A stretch of DNA of 64,000 bases, from the NCBI GenBank assembly GCA_012033205.1, contig JAAUSO010000011.1, forward strand, positions 1 through 64,000, given 5' to 3'. Numbering within the stretch: position 1 is the stretch's first letter; each line of letters begins with the position of its first letter. The notes under the pieces are model-generated. The model made no database searches, was not told the origin of the DNA, and saw only the letters and a program-made list of their open reading frames with translations. This DNA is from Richelia sp. SL_2_1 (GTDB taxonomy: Bacteria > Cyanobacteriota > Cyanobacteriia > Cyanobacteriales > Nostocaceae). The position numbers and the translations under genes were made by a program. Shown piece by piece: positions 47,809-56,897 of the stretch.

Positions 47809-47917
47809 CAGTATTCTTTAATTCTCTAATAATTAAACTTAAATAAATTCAATCAAAAAGTCATTCATTTATTTAACAGTTATCAATTAACCGTGATAAC
47901 TGTTAACTGATAACTGA

Positions 47918-48523
47918 TTATTGAGAATTCAACCGCAAAGCTAATTCCGAAAATAAAGCAGCTAATTGAGAACGATCTGTTTTTTCACTACGAAGTTCAT
48001 AGGTTTCTCGCTCTAGTAAACCGACAAGTTCTTCATATTTTTGGCGAATATCATCATGTAAGTTTTGAGATTGATTAAAAATTTGCTGACGCAATTCTCG
48101 CTGAATTTTATTTGCTTCCTCATCAATTTCAGCCATCTTTTTCTCTAAAGATTCAGCAACTTTCTTCTGCTCTTCAGTAATAACTTTCAATGCTTCATCA
48201 CGCTTGACTTGTTCATTTTTCGTTTTAGCACCCAAAGCATCTGTTTCTTCTCTAATATAAGTTTCTAAGGAATCTAATCTTTTTCTCGTCTCATCTCTTA
48301 AATCCGTACATTCTTTAACTAAACGCTCTTCCAAACGAGAAAACTTCTTATCCAATTCTCGCATTTGAGAGCCAACTAAAATATCTCTAACTTTATGCAA
48401 GCTATTATTTTCATGAATCTCAGGATTACTATATCCTACAGGCTTACTAGTATCTCTAGTTGATACTATTTGTCCTGTTTCTCGCGAAATATTATTGTTG
48501 TGTTCTTCCGACGAATTCATCAT
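47918..48523 (-). CDS. Coiled-coil protein
   Basis: A 201-residue soluble protein. After a polar 45-residue N-terminus, residues about 48-185 form one long heptad-rich coiled coil (MRELDKKFSRLEERLVKE..., IQRELRQQIFNQSQNLHDDI). A short C-terminal helix (SQLAALFSELALRLNS) follows. I do not recognise a named family. It is the first gene of the cluster with the OmpA-like protein, GTPase, PAS-like protein and kinase, and may scaffold them. The CAGTTAT-type repeats at 47877-47921 touch its 3' end. Confidence 0.82.
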   Translation of the reverse strand: MMNSSEEHNNNISRETGQIVSTRDTSKPVGYSNPEIHENNSLHKVRDILVGSQMRELDKKFSRLEERLVKECTDLRDETRKRLDSLETYIREETDALGAKTKNEQVKRDEALKVITEEQKKVAESLEKKMAEIDEEANKIQRELRQQIFNQSQNLHDDIRQKYEELVGLLERETYELRSEKTDRSQLAALFSELALRLNSQ

Positions 48524-49165
48524 TCAAATTCCTAATAACATCTTTTTATTCCGCCAAAAAGGTCGTAATTTTATTCATACACTCTGAGAATAATACGTAG
48601 TAACTTATACTCATGTAATTAAGTACAAACTTTAACTACTCAGCTAGGTAGCATCGTAAAAATACCAGTAAAAAAACATCCTCCTTAAGATTGAGATTAG
48701 ATTATACATAAGAAATTATTATTATTACAACTATTATTAACTAGAATAAATAAATTTTAATTAACATTAGATTAATAATATTGAGTTATCTGGACTAAAA
48801 AGCGGGTTGATGACAAAAGTCTGAATTGATCAACATCTTGATTTTTCCGATTGTTGAGAATGGGACGAGACATGATATCACTCATCGTGATTGTGATATT
48901 GAGTTAACAATCAGGAATAAAGAACAGCGAGAAGCAGTAAATAGATTGTTTTAGAGTAATTTTTCTTTAATTAAGTAATCTAAAACAAGTTTTGAGAAAT
49001 TTTTGACAGAAGTATTGTTTGATTCAAAAAATGTGATGTTTATGATTTGGATAATTAAATTTTACCATTATGACTGACCTGAGAAAAAAGGGGTTTTTAG
49101 CTTGATATAGATAAACAAGGAGCATTATAGCCTGACAATAAAGGCAATAAAGTTGTGAAAATTAG
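48524..49165. other. Intergenic region upstream of the GTPase cluster
   Basis: It probably holds the promoter of the minus-strand cluster. No RNA gene or repeat was recognised. The sequence is AT-rich with few features. Confidence 0.4.
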
Positions 49166-49458
49166 ATGAAAGATTTTAGTCAGTTACTTATTGATAAAAA
49201 AGAAATAATTGTAGAAAACTGGCTGAAAAAAGTTCATGAGGACAATCAGATTGAAAGTCTAGCTATAGTAAATCATCTTGAATATGTTTTGCTAGCTTTA
49301 GCAACGGTTCTTTGCAAAAATCAACATTTTTGGATTTTGAGTCGGTAGTAGAAGCGAGTTTAAATCATGGAATTCTCCGTGCCGAGCAAGGTTATGATGC
49401 TTCAGAAATAGGTAGAAAATATCATTTGTTTCGTCAAGAGATATTTTCGATTTTATAA
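49166..49458 (+). pseudogene. Frameshifted N-terminal sensor domain (RsbRD_N-like)
   Basis: The first frame reads MKDFSQLLIDKKEIIVENWLKKVHEDNQIESLAIVNHLEYVLLALATVLCK and stops at 49348. In the next frame it continues LDFESVVEASLNHGILRAEQGYDASEIGRKYHLFRQEIFSIL, then stops at 49458. Joined, this is the helical domain found at the start of many cyanobacterial hybrid histidine kinases, but the shift (near the T-run at 49326) and early stop remove every catalytic domain. It is a remnant of a lost sensor kinase beside the GTPase cluster. Confidence 0.75.
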
Positions 49459-49556
49459 GTAAGTAAAAATCAAAATAATTATCATGTGTTACTACCTAAT
49501 CTATGAGAATAACCGGAACTTTTAACGCCGTTCGATTTAATATCCAATATGATAAT

Positions 49557-50285
49557 TTAAAGAAAACCCTCTTCCTTTAAAATTGTTAAAGCATTTTCCG
49601 CAGCCATTTTTTTAGCTTCTGGAATACTTTTTCCCGTACCTTCTCCGTATTTTCGATTATCTACAAATACTTCACAGAGAAATTCTGGAGCATGAGGTAA
49701 ACCACCGATTTTTGTTGAAATATACTTAGGTAGTAATGGTGGATTTTGGGGAATGTGTCGTTGAACCCAGACTTGAAATTGATTTATTGAATCGAGATGA
49801 GAACGAGATTCAAGTATTTCTTCAGGTACAGAATCAAATAACGGTTCAATAACATCGCGTACTACTTCAACATTAAAATTATTATCCAGATAATAAGCTG
49901 CAATTACAGCTTCAAAAGTGTTGCTAAGTAAATTAGGATTTTGAAATCCTTTTTCACGAATAGCACCCTTACCCAATCGCATCTTTTTGTCTAAACCAAC
50001 TTCCAAAGCAAACCTTGCTAACTGCTTTTGATCTACTAATGCTGAACGTCTACGAGTTAATTGATCTTCTTCAATATCTGGATGACGACGATAAAGATAG
50101 TCTCCACTCAGATAGGTTAATAAAGCATCACCCAAAAATTCTAAGCGTTCATTATGTTCTCCTGATTGAGGATTTTCGTGAACGTAAGAGCGGTGAGTTA
50201 ATGCACTATGCAAAAGTGAATTATCTTGAAATTTTTCTTCTTGAATAATTTCTAAAAAGTTATCTTGTTTGGGTTTTTTTTTCAT
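49557..50285 (-). CDS. rnc: Ribonuclease III
   Basis: Cleaves double-stranded RNA in rRNA and mRNA maturation. The 242-residue product has the signature NERLEFLGD at residues 45-53 with catalytic E49 and D53, and the second metal-binding block NTFEAVIAAYYLD. A double-stranded RNA-binding domain covers about residues 170-242 (NQFQVWVQRH...GGLPHAPEFLCEVFVDNRKYGEGTGKSIPEAKKMAAENAL). Length and layout are normal. It is divergent from chlD. Confidence 0.96.
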   Translation of the reverse strand: MKKKPKQDNFLEIIQEEKFQDNSLLHSALTHRSYVHENPQSGEHNERLEFLGDALLTYLSGDYLYRRHPDIEEDQLTRRRSALVDQKQLARFALEVGLDKKMRLGKGAIREKGFQNPNLLSNTFEAVIAAYYLDNNFNVEVVRDVIEPLFDSVPEEILESRSHLDSINQFQVWVQRHIPQNPPLLPKYISTKIGGLPHAPEFLCEVFVDNRKYGEGTGKSIPEAKKMAAENALTILKEEGFL

Positions 50286-50496
50286 TGATTTAGCAACTAA
50301 TAAAACTAAAACTTATTTGATATTATTCTGCTATTTTGACAACAGAAGCAGATATCGCATTCAAAAGTCCAGTTATACTATCAATAGCATTATAACTTTG
50401 ATAATCAACATGGCGATCGCCCTAGCTATATGATTCTCGGCTGCCAAAACAAGGTAAGCTAAATTTAGACTAATTAGACTAATTATTATCTAAAAA

Positions 50497-52536
50497 ATGG
50501 CTGCATCCAGTATTATTTCTACTGTGACAACTTTTCCTTTAACCGCTGTCGTTGGTCAAGAAGCGATTAAATTAGCTTTACTATTAACAGCAGTCGATCC
50601 AGAATTGGGGGGAGTCGCAATCGCAGGACGTAGAGGAACTGCAAAATCAGTGATGGCTCGTGCTATTCACGCTTTATTACCACCGATTGAAGTTGTCAAA
50701 AATTCCATTAGTAATTGTAATCCCAATCAACCGCAAGAATGGGATGACGATTTATTGTCTAGAGAGGTTAAATTTAACGTCTCAGATATGGAAACGGAAA
50801 TTATCCCCGCACCGTTCATCCAAATTCCTTTGGGAGTCACTGAAGATCGACTTTTGGGTTCGGTAGATGTGGAAAAATCTGTCAAGCAGGGAGATACAGT
50901 ATTTCAACCAGGTTTACTAGCAGCAGCTCATCGGGGAGTGCTGTATGTAGATGAAATCAATCTTTTAGATGAGCAAATTAGTAATCAACTTTTAACTGTA
51001 TTATCCGCAGGACGTAATCAAATCGAACGAGAAGGAATCAGTTTTCAACATCCTTGTAAACCGTTATTTATCGCTACTTATAATCCCGAAGAAGGAAATT
51101 TACGAGAACATTTACTTGACAGAATTGCCATTTCCCTGTCAGCAGATAGTGTTTTAGGTTTAGATTTACGAGTTGAAGCAGTAGAACAAGCAATTGCTTA
51201 TTCTCGTTCTCCTCAAGAATTTCTCCAACAGTATACAGAAGATATCGACTCAATCAAAACCCAAATTGTATTAGCGCGGGAATGGTTGAAAGAAGTTACC
51301 ATCACTCACGAACAAATTAACTATCTTGTCGAAGAAGCAATTCGCGGTGTAGTTCAAGGACATCGTGCCGAATTATTTGCAGTACGAGTTGCTAAAGCTT
51401 CCGCAGCCCTGGATGGGCGGGATAAAGTCACTCCCGAAGATTTACGTCGTGCAGTGGAATTAGTCATAGTACCCCGTGCAACAGTAATTCAAACACCACC
51501 AGAAGAACAACAGCCACCTCCTCCTCCTCCACAAAGCCAAGAACAATCAGAAGACGAATCAGAACAAGAGCAAGACGAACAACAAGAAAAAGAGGATACT
51601 GATGACGAATCAAATCAAGATGAACTTGAACCACCAGGAATTCCCGAAGAATTCATCTTTGATCCAGAAGGTGTAATTTTAGATGAAAGTGTGCTGTATT
51701 TTGCTCAAATGGCACAGCGTCAAGGTAACTCCGGAAGTCGCGGTTTAATATTTTCCGACGATAGAGGAAGATATATCAAACCGATGTTACCTAAAGGAAA
51801 AGTTCGTCGTATTGCCGTAGATGCCACATTAAGAGCCGCAGCACCATATCAAAAAGCACGACGACAAAGACATCCCGGTAGAAACGTTATCGTAGAACAA
51901 GGTGATATTCGCGCCAAACGTTTAGCAAGAAAAGCCGGAGCATTAATCATATTCGTTGTAGATGCTTCCGGTTCAATGGCACTCAATCGGATGCAATCAG
52001 CCAAAGGTGCCGTCATGCAATTATTAACAGAAGCATATCAAAACCGCGACCAAGTAGCTTTAATTCCCTTCCGAGGAGAACAAGCAGAAGTCGTATTACC
52101 ACCCACACGCTCCATTACCCTAGCTCGTACCCGTTTAGAAAAGATGCCTTGCGGAGGTGGTTCACCCTTAGCTCACGGTTTAACCCAAGCCGCTCACGTC
52201 GGTTTAAATGCTCAAAGAAGCGGAGATATTGGACAAGTTGTCATAGTCGCTATCACCGATGGAAGGGGTAATATACCATTATCCCGTTCTTTAGGAGAAC
52301 CTCAAGAACCTGGAGAAAAACCAGATATCAAAGGGGAATTATTACAAATTGCCGCCAAAATTCGCGCTTTAGGAATGCAACTGTTAGTAATCGACACCGA
52401 AAGTAAATTTGTGTCTACAGGGTTCGCCAAAGAGCTAGCAAAGAACGCCGGGGGCAAATATTATCATTTACCTAAAGCCACAGATAAAGCCATCGCCGCA
52501 ATGACAAAAGGCGCGATCGCAAATCTCAAAAGTTAG
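50497..52536 (+). CDS. chlD: Magnesium chelatase subunit D
   Basis: ChlD with ChlI and ChlH inserts Mg2+ into protoporphyrin IX, the first committed step of chlorophyll synthesis. The 679-residue protein has an N-terminal AAA+ domain with Walker A-like GRRGTAKS (residues 44-51) and the sensor region [12 protein letters not shown]-like insertion. A Pro- and Glu/Asp-rich linker spans about 330-385. The C-terminal von Willebrand factor A domain has the MIDAS motif DASGS (D489, S491, S493). It is a single-gene unit. A GTTGGGTT repeat follows immediately after the stop. Confidence 0.97.
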   Translation: MAASSIISTVTTFPLTAVVGQEAIKLALLLTAVDPELGGVAIAGRRGTAKSVMARAIHALLPPIEVVKNSISNCNPNQPQEWDDDLLSREVKFNVSDMETEIIPAPFIQIPLGVTEDRLLGSVDVEKSVKQGDTVFQPGLLAAAHRGVLYVDEINLLDEQISNQLLTVLSAGRNQIEREGISFQHPCKPLFIATYNPEEGNLREHLLDRIAISLSADSVLGLDLRVEAVEQAIAYSRSPQEFLQQYTEDIDSIKTQIVLAREWLKEVTITHEQINYLVEEAIRGVVQGHRAELFAVRVAKASAALDGRDKVTPEDLRRAVELVIVPRATVIQTPPEEQQPPPPPPQSQEQSEDESEQEQDEQQEKEDTDDESNQDELEPPGIPEEFIFDPEGVILDESVLYFAQMAQRQGNSGSRGLIFSDDRGRYIKPMLPKGKVRRIAVDATLRAAAPYQKARRQRHPGRNVIVEQGDIRAKRLARKAGALIIFVVDASGSMALNRMQSAKGAVMQLLTEAYQNRDQVALIPFRGEQAEVVLPPTRSITLARTRLEKMPCGGGSPLAHGLTQAAHVGLNAQRSGDIGQVVIVAITDGRGNIPLSRSLGEPQEPGEKPDIKGELLQIAAKIRALGMQLLVIDTESKFVSTGFAKELAKNAGGKYYHLPKATDKAIAAMTKGAIANLKS

Positions 52537-52538
52537 TT

Positions 52539-52613
52539 CGTAGGTTGGGTTAGACGCACGACAATATTTGATAATTAACGGATCAATTGGTATTGCGTCG
52601 TAACCCAACATCA
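52539..52613. repeat. REP-like palindrome, copy 1 (after chlD)
   Basis: CGTAGGTTGGGTTAGACGCA and GCGTCGTAACCCAACATCA arms enclose about 36 bases. The stem is GTTGGGTTA-GACGC with GCGTC-TAACCCAAC (one bulge). Orientation is opposite to the copies at 56821-56893 and 57651-57722. Confidence 0.85.
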
Positions 52614-52729
52614 ACTTTTTAAGTAATCCCAATCGTTTCAAGCTTTTTGGTTGTTATCGTATATCTTGTTTTATTTACCGCTCCTTAAAACTTAAACAAA
52701 TCTAAACCTTGTTAAACAAGATTACAGGT

Positions 52730-52860
52730 ATTCAAGATGCAGGTCGAGCAGTACTACCTACTTGCGGGGAGGAATCTCGCCTCCCTGATGAAGCACCTTC
52801 GGGTTTCCCATATGACCTGGTTTTATCCTGATCATACAGGCTGACCTCATCCCGGCTGTT
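52730..52860 (-). ncRNA. Putative omega RNA (reRNA) at the IS607 right end
   Basis: On the minus strand the end of tnpB runs into GGGAAACCCGAAGGTGCTTC and a strong hairpin (GGGAGG at 52780-52785 with CCTCCC at 52767-52772 in plus coordinates). Known TnpB systems make their guide RNA from the 3' end of tnpB and the transposon right end. The codons over this stretch encode only low-complexity tail (SGRRDSSPQVGSTARPAS), as expected if RNA structure, not protein, is conserved. The exact ends are not resolved. Confidence 0.5.
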
Positions 52861-54327
52861 AGCCACGCCATAAAAACTATGTCGTCTCAGACTCCATAGT
52901 TGTTTATGTAACATCCTCCAGTAACTCCAAGCGTGCCGATGTCTATCCTCTGGCAGAAATCGGGCGTATCTGGCTGGGGGACGCTCACTTTTATGCAAAG
53001 CTCTACGAGCTAAAACCAGTGCAGCAGCAGTATCTGATGATAGTCCGTAAAGCTTTAAAAACTTTGTTAATCCAATTAATGATGAGTAAGCAGGATTAAC
53101 TTTTATTACTTGAATACCCCATTTCGATGCTCTGGATTCAAGTATTGACAAAAACTGGGAATATGCAAAATTTGAAAGCATCCTTGAATAACGAACACCA
53201 CTTTCTCTCATTGATGCTTTTTTGGCAGAAAAATCAAGTTTCTCAACTGTAATAGGACATTGATAAAAACTTGCTAATTTGACGATATGAGCTACAGTTT
53301 CTCCCAAGGTTGCTTTGACTTGGTGAGAAGAACGGTCACGCAAATTAATTTTTATTTGACCTCGTGCTTTGAGGTTTCCCTCTTGATCAGAATATGCCCA
53401 ACCGATTACCGACGGATTCAAATCGATACCTATCATTCCATTAGAAGAACGGGATTGAATCGGTACTTCGGGACGTTTTACTGTCACAAAAACATACCAT
53501 TTACCATTATCTTTTTTAACAAATCTCCAAGTTAAGGCACTACCCTTTAACAGAGCATATTCTATATTTTGATCACCATATTTAAATTGAATTCTAGAGG
53601 CAAAAACGTACTTACCTTTCTTGTGAGATAAAACTTGTGGCACGCGGATTTTAATATTTCCATCAATTGATAATTGACAATTTTGACATCCTGCTGTTTC
53701 ATCAGATGAACCAACAAGCAGAAATTGTGAGTTACGTTTTTGCTGCCAATCATCTAACCATTCATAATGGTTAGAATAGCCATTTTCTTCTAATTTATGC
53801 TGTGCTTGGAATAATTTACGAGAACCAAAAATTATCCCTGATGTTTTTGTTTTTAATAACTCAAGTTTGTGATTTTTTAGAGATAAACGTCGTTGTTTTT
53901 GATGGATTTCCCATTTTAACTGTTTTTTAAGAGTCTTATAACCGTTAATTCCACAGCATGGATAAAGCTTTTTTAATTTGTTGATTTTGGCTGTAATAGA
54001 TTTCTTTAAACCTTTTATCGATAATTGTAATTCTTTTATATATCTATTTAAACATTCCTTCTCCGAGGATATTTTACCTTTTATTGAAGCGTAAATACTA
54101 TTAAACTGCCGTGCATTTATACCGTATATTGTTTGATATGAAGATTTTAGAGTATTTAACTTTTCACCTCTAGATAATCCAATATAAAGATTTCGCTCTA
54201 CTTTACCAAACAATTTCCCCATCTCTTCACAAAAGTCAATAAGGTAGGACGGGACTAAAGTTTGATAAGTGAGGCAGTGCGGTCTTGGGGGTTTCTCCCA
54301 GGAGCAACTGCCGGTGATGCTGCTCAT
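52732..54327 (-). CDS. tnpB: TnpB-like RNA-guided RuvC nuclease of an IS607-type element
   Basis: A 531-residue protein, longer than the usual 350-450 of TnpB. The RuvC triad appears as D302 (GMIGIDLNPSVIGWA), E362 (ITVEKLDFSAKK) and D432 (GLSSDTAAALVLARRAL). Between E362 and D432 the CxxC pairs of standard TnpB are missing; the stretch reads VNPAYSSLIGLTKFLKLYG. A CxxC (CQNC) occurs instead upstream, near residue 215. The N-terminal 200 residues are basic and helical. Start overlaps the tnpA stop by ATGA. It probably cleaves DNA guided by omega RNA to keep the element in place. The C-terminal tail overlaps that RNA. Confidence 0.9.
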   Translation of the reverse strand: MSSITGSCSWEKPPRPHCLTYQTLVPSYLIDFCEEMGKLFGKVERNLYIGLSRGEKLNTLKSSYQTIYGINARQFNSIYASIKGKISSEKECLNRYIKELQLSIKGLKKSITAKINKLKKLYPCCGINGYKTLKKQLKWEIHQKQRRLSLKNHKLELLKTKTSGIIFGSRKLFQAQHKLEENGYSNHYEWLDDWQQKRNSQFLLVGSSDETAGCQNCQLSIDGNIKIRVPQVLSHKKGKYVFASRIQFKYGDQNIEYALLKGSALTWRFVKKDNGKWYVFVTVKRPEVPIQSRSSNGMIGIDLNPSVIGWAYSDQEGNLKARGQIKINLRDRSSHQVKATLGETVAHIVKLASFYQCPITVEKLDFSAKKASMRESGVRYSRMLSNFAYSQFLSILESRASKWGIQVIKVNPAYSSLIGLTKFLKLYGLSSDTAAALVLARRALHKSERPPARYARFLPEDRHRHAWSYWRMLHKQLWSLRRHSFYGVANSRDEVSLYDQDKTRSYGKPEGASSGRRDSSPQVGSTARPAS

Positions 54328-54929
54328 TTTAATGAATCTGCTACTTCTCTTAACTGTTGAACGATTTGCTTGTTTTTATGACTATGGCTACCATACAATC
54401 TGGCACTAAATACCGTAATAATTTCTATTACATCTGCGGCTAAATCTTCCTCAAATGTCGAATCTTCTGAGCGATTAATGATAATTACTTCACAGCCAAA
54501 CTGTTGACATAAACTGAATATTAATTCCGAGCCAAATCTTAATAATCTATCTTTATGACATAAAACTAACCGCTCTACTTGATATGTTGTGATTAATTTT
54601 ATTAGCCTAATTAACCCCTTTTTACGGTAATTTAATCCGCTTCCTAGGTCACTGATTATTTCATAACTCCAACCATGTTTAGCACAGTAAGCTTCTAAGA
54701 CTATTTTTTGACGTTTCAAATCTTCTTTCTGGTCATGACTACTGACTCTTGCGTATGCTACTGTTAATGTTGATGCATTTTTATTACCAACCAAACTACT
54801 GACTTCATAACGACGATGACCTCCTGCTGTTCTCTCTGATTTAATTTGACCAGTTCGTTCCCATTCCCTTAAGGTTTTAGGAGTTACTCCAAGTAGGTCA
54901 GCTGCTTGTTGAATCGTCAGTTTGGACAC
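54324..54929 (-). CDS. tnpA: IS607 family transposase (serine recombinase)
   Basis: A 201-residue recombinase. The MerR-like HTH comes first (MSKLTIQQAADLLGVTPKT, REWERTGQIKSERTAGGHRRYEV), then the serine resolvase catalytic domain with the nucleophile in AYARVSSHDQKEDLKRQ, and the DLGSGLNYRKKGL and VLCHKDRLLRFG motifs. It appears intact. This order (DNA binding before catalysis) is the hallmark of IS607. Stop overlaps the tnpB start (ATGA). The element has no long inverted repeats, but GTTAAACAAGATTA at the right end and GTTAAACAATCTTA (reverse complement at 54986-54999) at the left are similar. Confidence 0.95.
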   Translation of the reverse strand: MSKLTIQQAADLLGVTPKTLREWERTGQIKSERTAGGHRRYEVSSLVGNKNASTLTVAYARVSSHDQKEDLKRQKIVLEAYCAKHGWSYEIISDLGSGLNYRKKGLIRLIKLITTYQVERLVLCHKDRLLRFGSELIFSLCQQFGCEVIIINRSEDSTFEEDLAADVIEIITVFSARLYGSHSHKNKQIVQQLREVADSLK

Positions 54930-55170
54930 ATTGGTGAACTTGAACTACTAACCCATAATACCTTGAATATTGTTCAGCAAAGTATAAGATTGTTTAACTT
55001 TTATGTAGCTGTTGTTAAGCCCCGCTTCGGAAGGATTATTTTTTAGGGTCAACTTGCGATACTTAGAGTGAGACAATAAAAAAAAACTCAATTTTTCAGC
55101 ATTATTTTCTTAATTATTCTGACTTTTCGCTTTGACTTGACTGTAATCTTTTTATACTTCAAGTTGAAGT
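54930..55170. other. Left end of IS607 element and spacer to group II intron
   Basis: No gene. It contains the left-end candidate motif near 54986-54999 and AT-rich spacer. Confidence 0.4.
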
Positions 55171-56125
55171 ACAGAATGTGGGTTATAAAGGTAAGTATTG
55201 CCCAATCGAACATTAGTACGAGGGTTGGAAGTAATTTCTGGAGCAAGGTTATCCTGAGTAACTGGGGAAAAGTATAAGCTGGTTGCTCACCCCAGAGCGC
55301 CAAGGCTGAGTCGGCAGGCGGGGGACAATGAGTAATAACCCGTTTGAAGCCCGATGAACAAGGGACAAAACGCTGGCACTCCGTTACAGCGCAAGGTTTC
55401 GAGCCTGGATTTGACTATGACTACGTAAGAAACCTTTGTTAGAAGCGCCCACACCTTGGACGTACTGCTAAAAGATGGAGATGGTACGAGGTATCAGGTA
55501 ACTCAACCTTTGACTCGGTTGACGAAAAGGTCTTTATATGCGGACTGAACCGCTCTAATTATAGGGGTATAAATTATCGGCTGGTATCGGGGACACTGGG
55601 TTTGTGTCTTACGGGCGTAAAGAAGGAGTCTACGGTCAAATGTAATACATACCACTGTGTGAACGTAGGAAGCATGATGGTTGGTCTTTACGAAGACTGG
55701 GCTAACTGCGGCTAATGTAGCCATCATGTGGCAGAGCCGTCGTAGTAGTCGGAGCTAGATAAGTTCTGGCACATGGCGAAGGACGGCAGTCATTGTAAAA
55801 GGAACGGTACAGGGAATTAGAGAGGACTAAGATGTATGTCCGATATTATCAAAACCCAACGTAGCCTAGCCACGAAGGCAGAGCATAATCCTTTACATCA
55901 GTTTGACCATTTGTATCGGTTAATCTGCCGAGAAGATTGGATACGCACTGCATTGAAGTCTTCTATGTAGAAACTGCCATGCTCAAACGTCTTCGTTTGG
56001 CGACCATAGTAGGTTGCAGTGACGGAAAGCTACATGAGCGGGAAACTGTCACGCTTCGTTTGGAGAGAGGGATAGAGAAACAAGCAAGTAGTGATATTTG
56101 AAGGTGCGCTCCGTCCCTACTCTAT
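55170..56125 (+). mobile_element. Degenerate group II intron
   Basis: About 950 bases of structured, GC-richer DNA with group II intron character. It includes the RNA-like domain I text (GAACAAGGGACAAAACGCTG, CAAGGTTTCGAGCC), a 44-codon remnant of the intron protein (55836-55970), a domain V-like segment near 56025-56066 (GGAAAGC...GGGAAACTG...GTTTGGAGAG), and a domain VI stem GATAGAG (56071-56077) with CTCTATC (56120-56126). An unpaired A at 56119 lies seven bases before a possible AT 3' end at 56125. The 5' boundary is not resolved; 55170 is approximate. The reverse transcriptase core is lost, so it could only splice or move with help from another maturase. Confidence 0.75.
55836..55970 (+). 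pseudogene. Group II intron reverse transcriptase/maturase, N-terminal remnant
   Basis: Forty-four codons, MSDIIKTQRSLATKAEHNP, then HQFDHLYRLICREDWIRTAL, end at TAG 55968-55970. This is the RT-0 start of cyanobacterial group II intron proteins, which normally run to about 560-600 residues. The fingers, palm and maturase domains are deleted, and the intron 3' domains follow directly. Confidence 0.75.
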
Positions 56126-56155
56126 CAATTCTGCTACAAATCGACGTAATTATGC

Positions 56156-56416
56156 TTATTCGTCAAGTCCAAACCTGCGTCTAAATTCTTCAAATTTGTC
56201 TGAAAGTATAAAAACTTTATGCATATGTTTTGGATTAGTTGGACAATATATACCAGGTTTAAGCTGATGCTTTCTCGCCAACTCGGCATCTTCATTCCCA
56301 ACGATAACTATTAATTCAGAACCACAAATATGACAAGTAACTATACCTCTTCTTTCATGAACATCAATAGCTTTTTGCAAACTACTACTTGTGCCATCAT
56401 AGTTGAAGGTTTCCAT
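56156..56416 (-). CDS. Small hypothetical protein with CxxC
   Basis: An 86-residue protein of unknown family. It has a CHIC zinc-knuckle-like pair (ERRGIVTCHICGSELIVIVG) and a later Cys in GIYCPTNPKHMHKVFIL, so it may bind one zinc. The C-terminus FEEFRRRFGLDE is helical. It lies just past the group II intron with no co-oriented partner close by. A cargo or accessory role in this mobile island is possible but unproven. TATCTCC-type ribosome site (GGAGATAA on the minus strand) precedes the ATG. Confidence 0.6.
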   Translation of the reverse strand: METFNYDGTSSSLQKAIDVHERRGIVTCHICGSELIVIVGNEDAELARKHQLKPGIYCPTNPKHMHKVFILSDKFEEFRRRFGLDE

Positions 56417-56480
56417 TTTTATCTCCTACGCTAAATATTTGATTAAATATCAAAACGGTGATTTTCCTACTGGTAAATTA

Positions 56481-56564
56481 GTTCGTAGTTCGTAGGTTGG
56501 GTTGAGGAACGTTCACCGCTAGTTCGTAGGTTGGGTTGAGGAACGAAACCCAACATAACCTAGA
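56481..56564. repeat. REP-like repeats, copy 2 (tandem half units)
   Basis: Two adjacent GTTCGTAGGTTGGGTTGAGG half units (56492-56511 region and 56522-56541). The second is completed by AACCCAACAT to form a palindrome. Confidence 0.8.
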
Positions 56565-56660
56565 AGACTAAACCAAATAATTCAACTTAAAACAAGATTA
56601 AACATCCAAGAAAACAACGCGCTTCATTCAAAAATCAAGGTTGGTATGAAATCAAAACAC

Positions 56661-56773
56661 TGATGTTGGGTTACGACGCAATCTAAATTAATTCCTTAAT
56701 TGTTAAAACTTGCGGTGCGTCTAACCCAACCTACGAATACGATAACTTGTCGTGCGTCGTGAAGCCAACCTAC
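56661..56773. repeat. REP-like repeats, copy 3
   Basis: TGATGTTGGGTTACGACGCA...GCGTCTAACCCAACCTACG (56661-56736), then a partial unit, GTGCGTCG...CCAACCTACAAG, to 56773. Confidence 0.85.
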
Positions 56774-56820
56774 AAGTAAACTGCCCGTCCAAATCTACTT
56801 CATAACAATAATCAAATAAC

Positions 56821-56893
56821 TGATGTTGGGTTACGACGCAATTTCAATCACTGGTTGATTTTTAAATATTGTCGTGCGTCTAACCCAACCTAC
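56821..56893. repeat. REP-like palindrome, copy 4, adjacent to RAYT gene
   Basis: A full 73-base unit directly downstream of the transposase stop, in the same orientation as the copy at 57651-57722. Confidence 0.88.
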
Positions 56894-56897
56894 TATG

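Noticed and set aside
52732-54327. Cas12k/CRISPR-associated transposon effector
   Set aside because: The neighbour is an IS607 serine recombinase, there are no tnsB/tnsC/tniQ genes, and there is no CRISPR array. The RuvC residues also appear intact, unlike Cas12k.
55503-55727. Minus-strand open frame in the group II intron
   Set aside because: It is antisense to the structured intron RNA and has no protein-like pattern.
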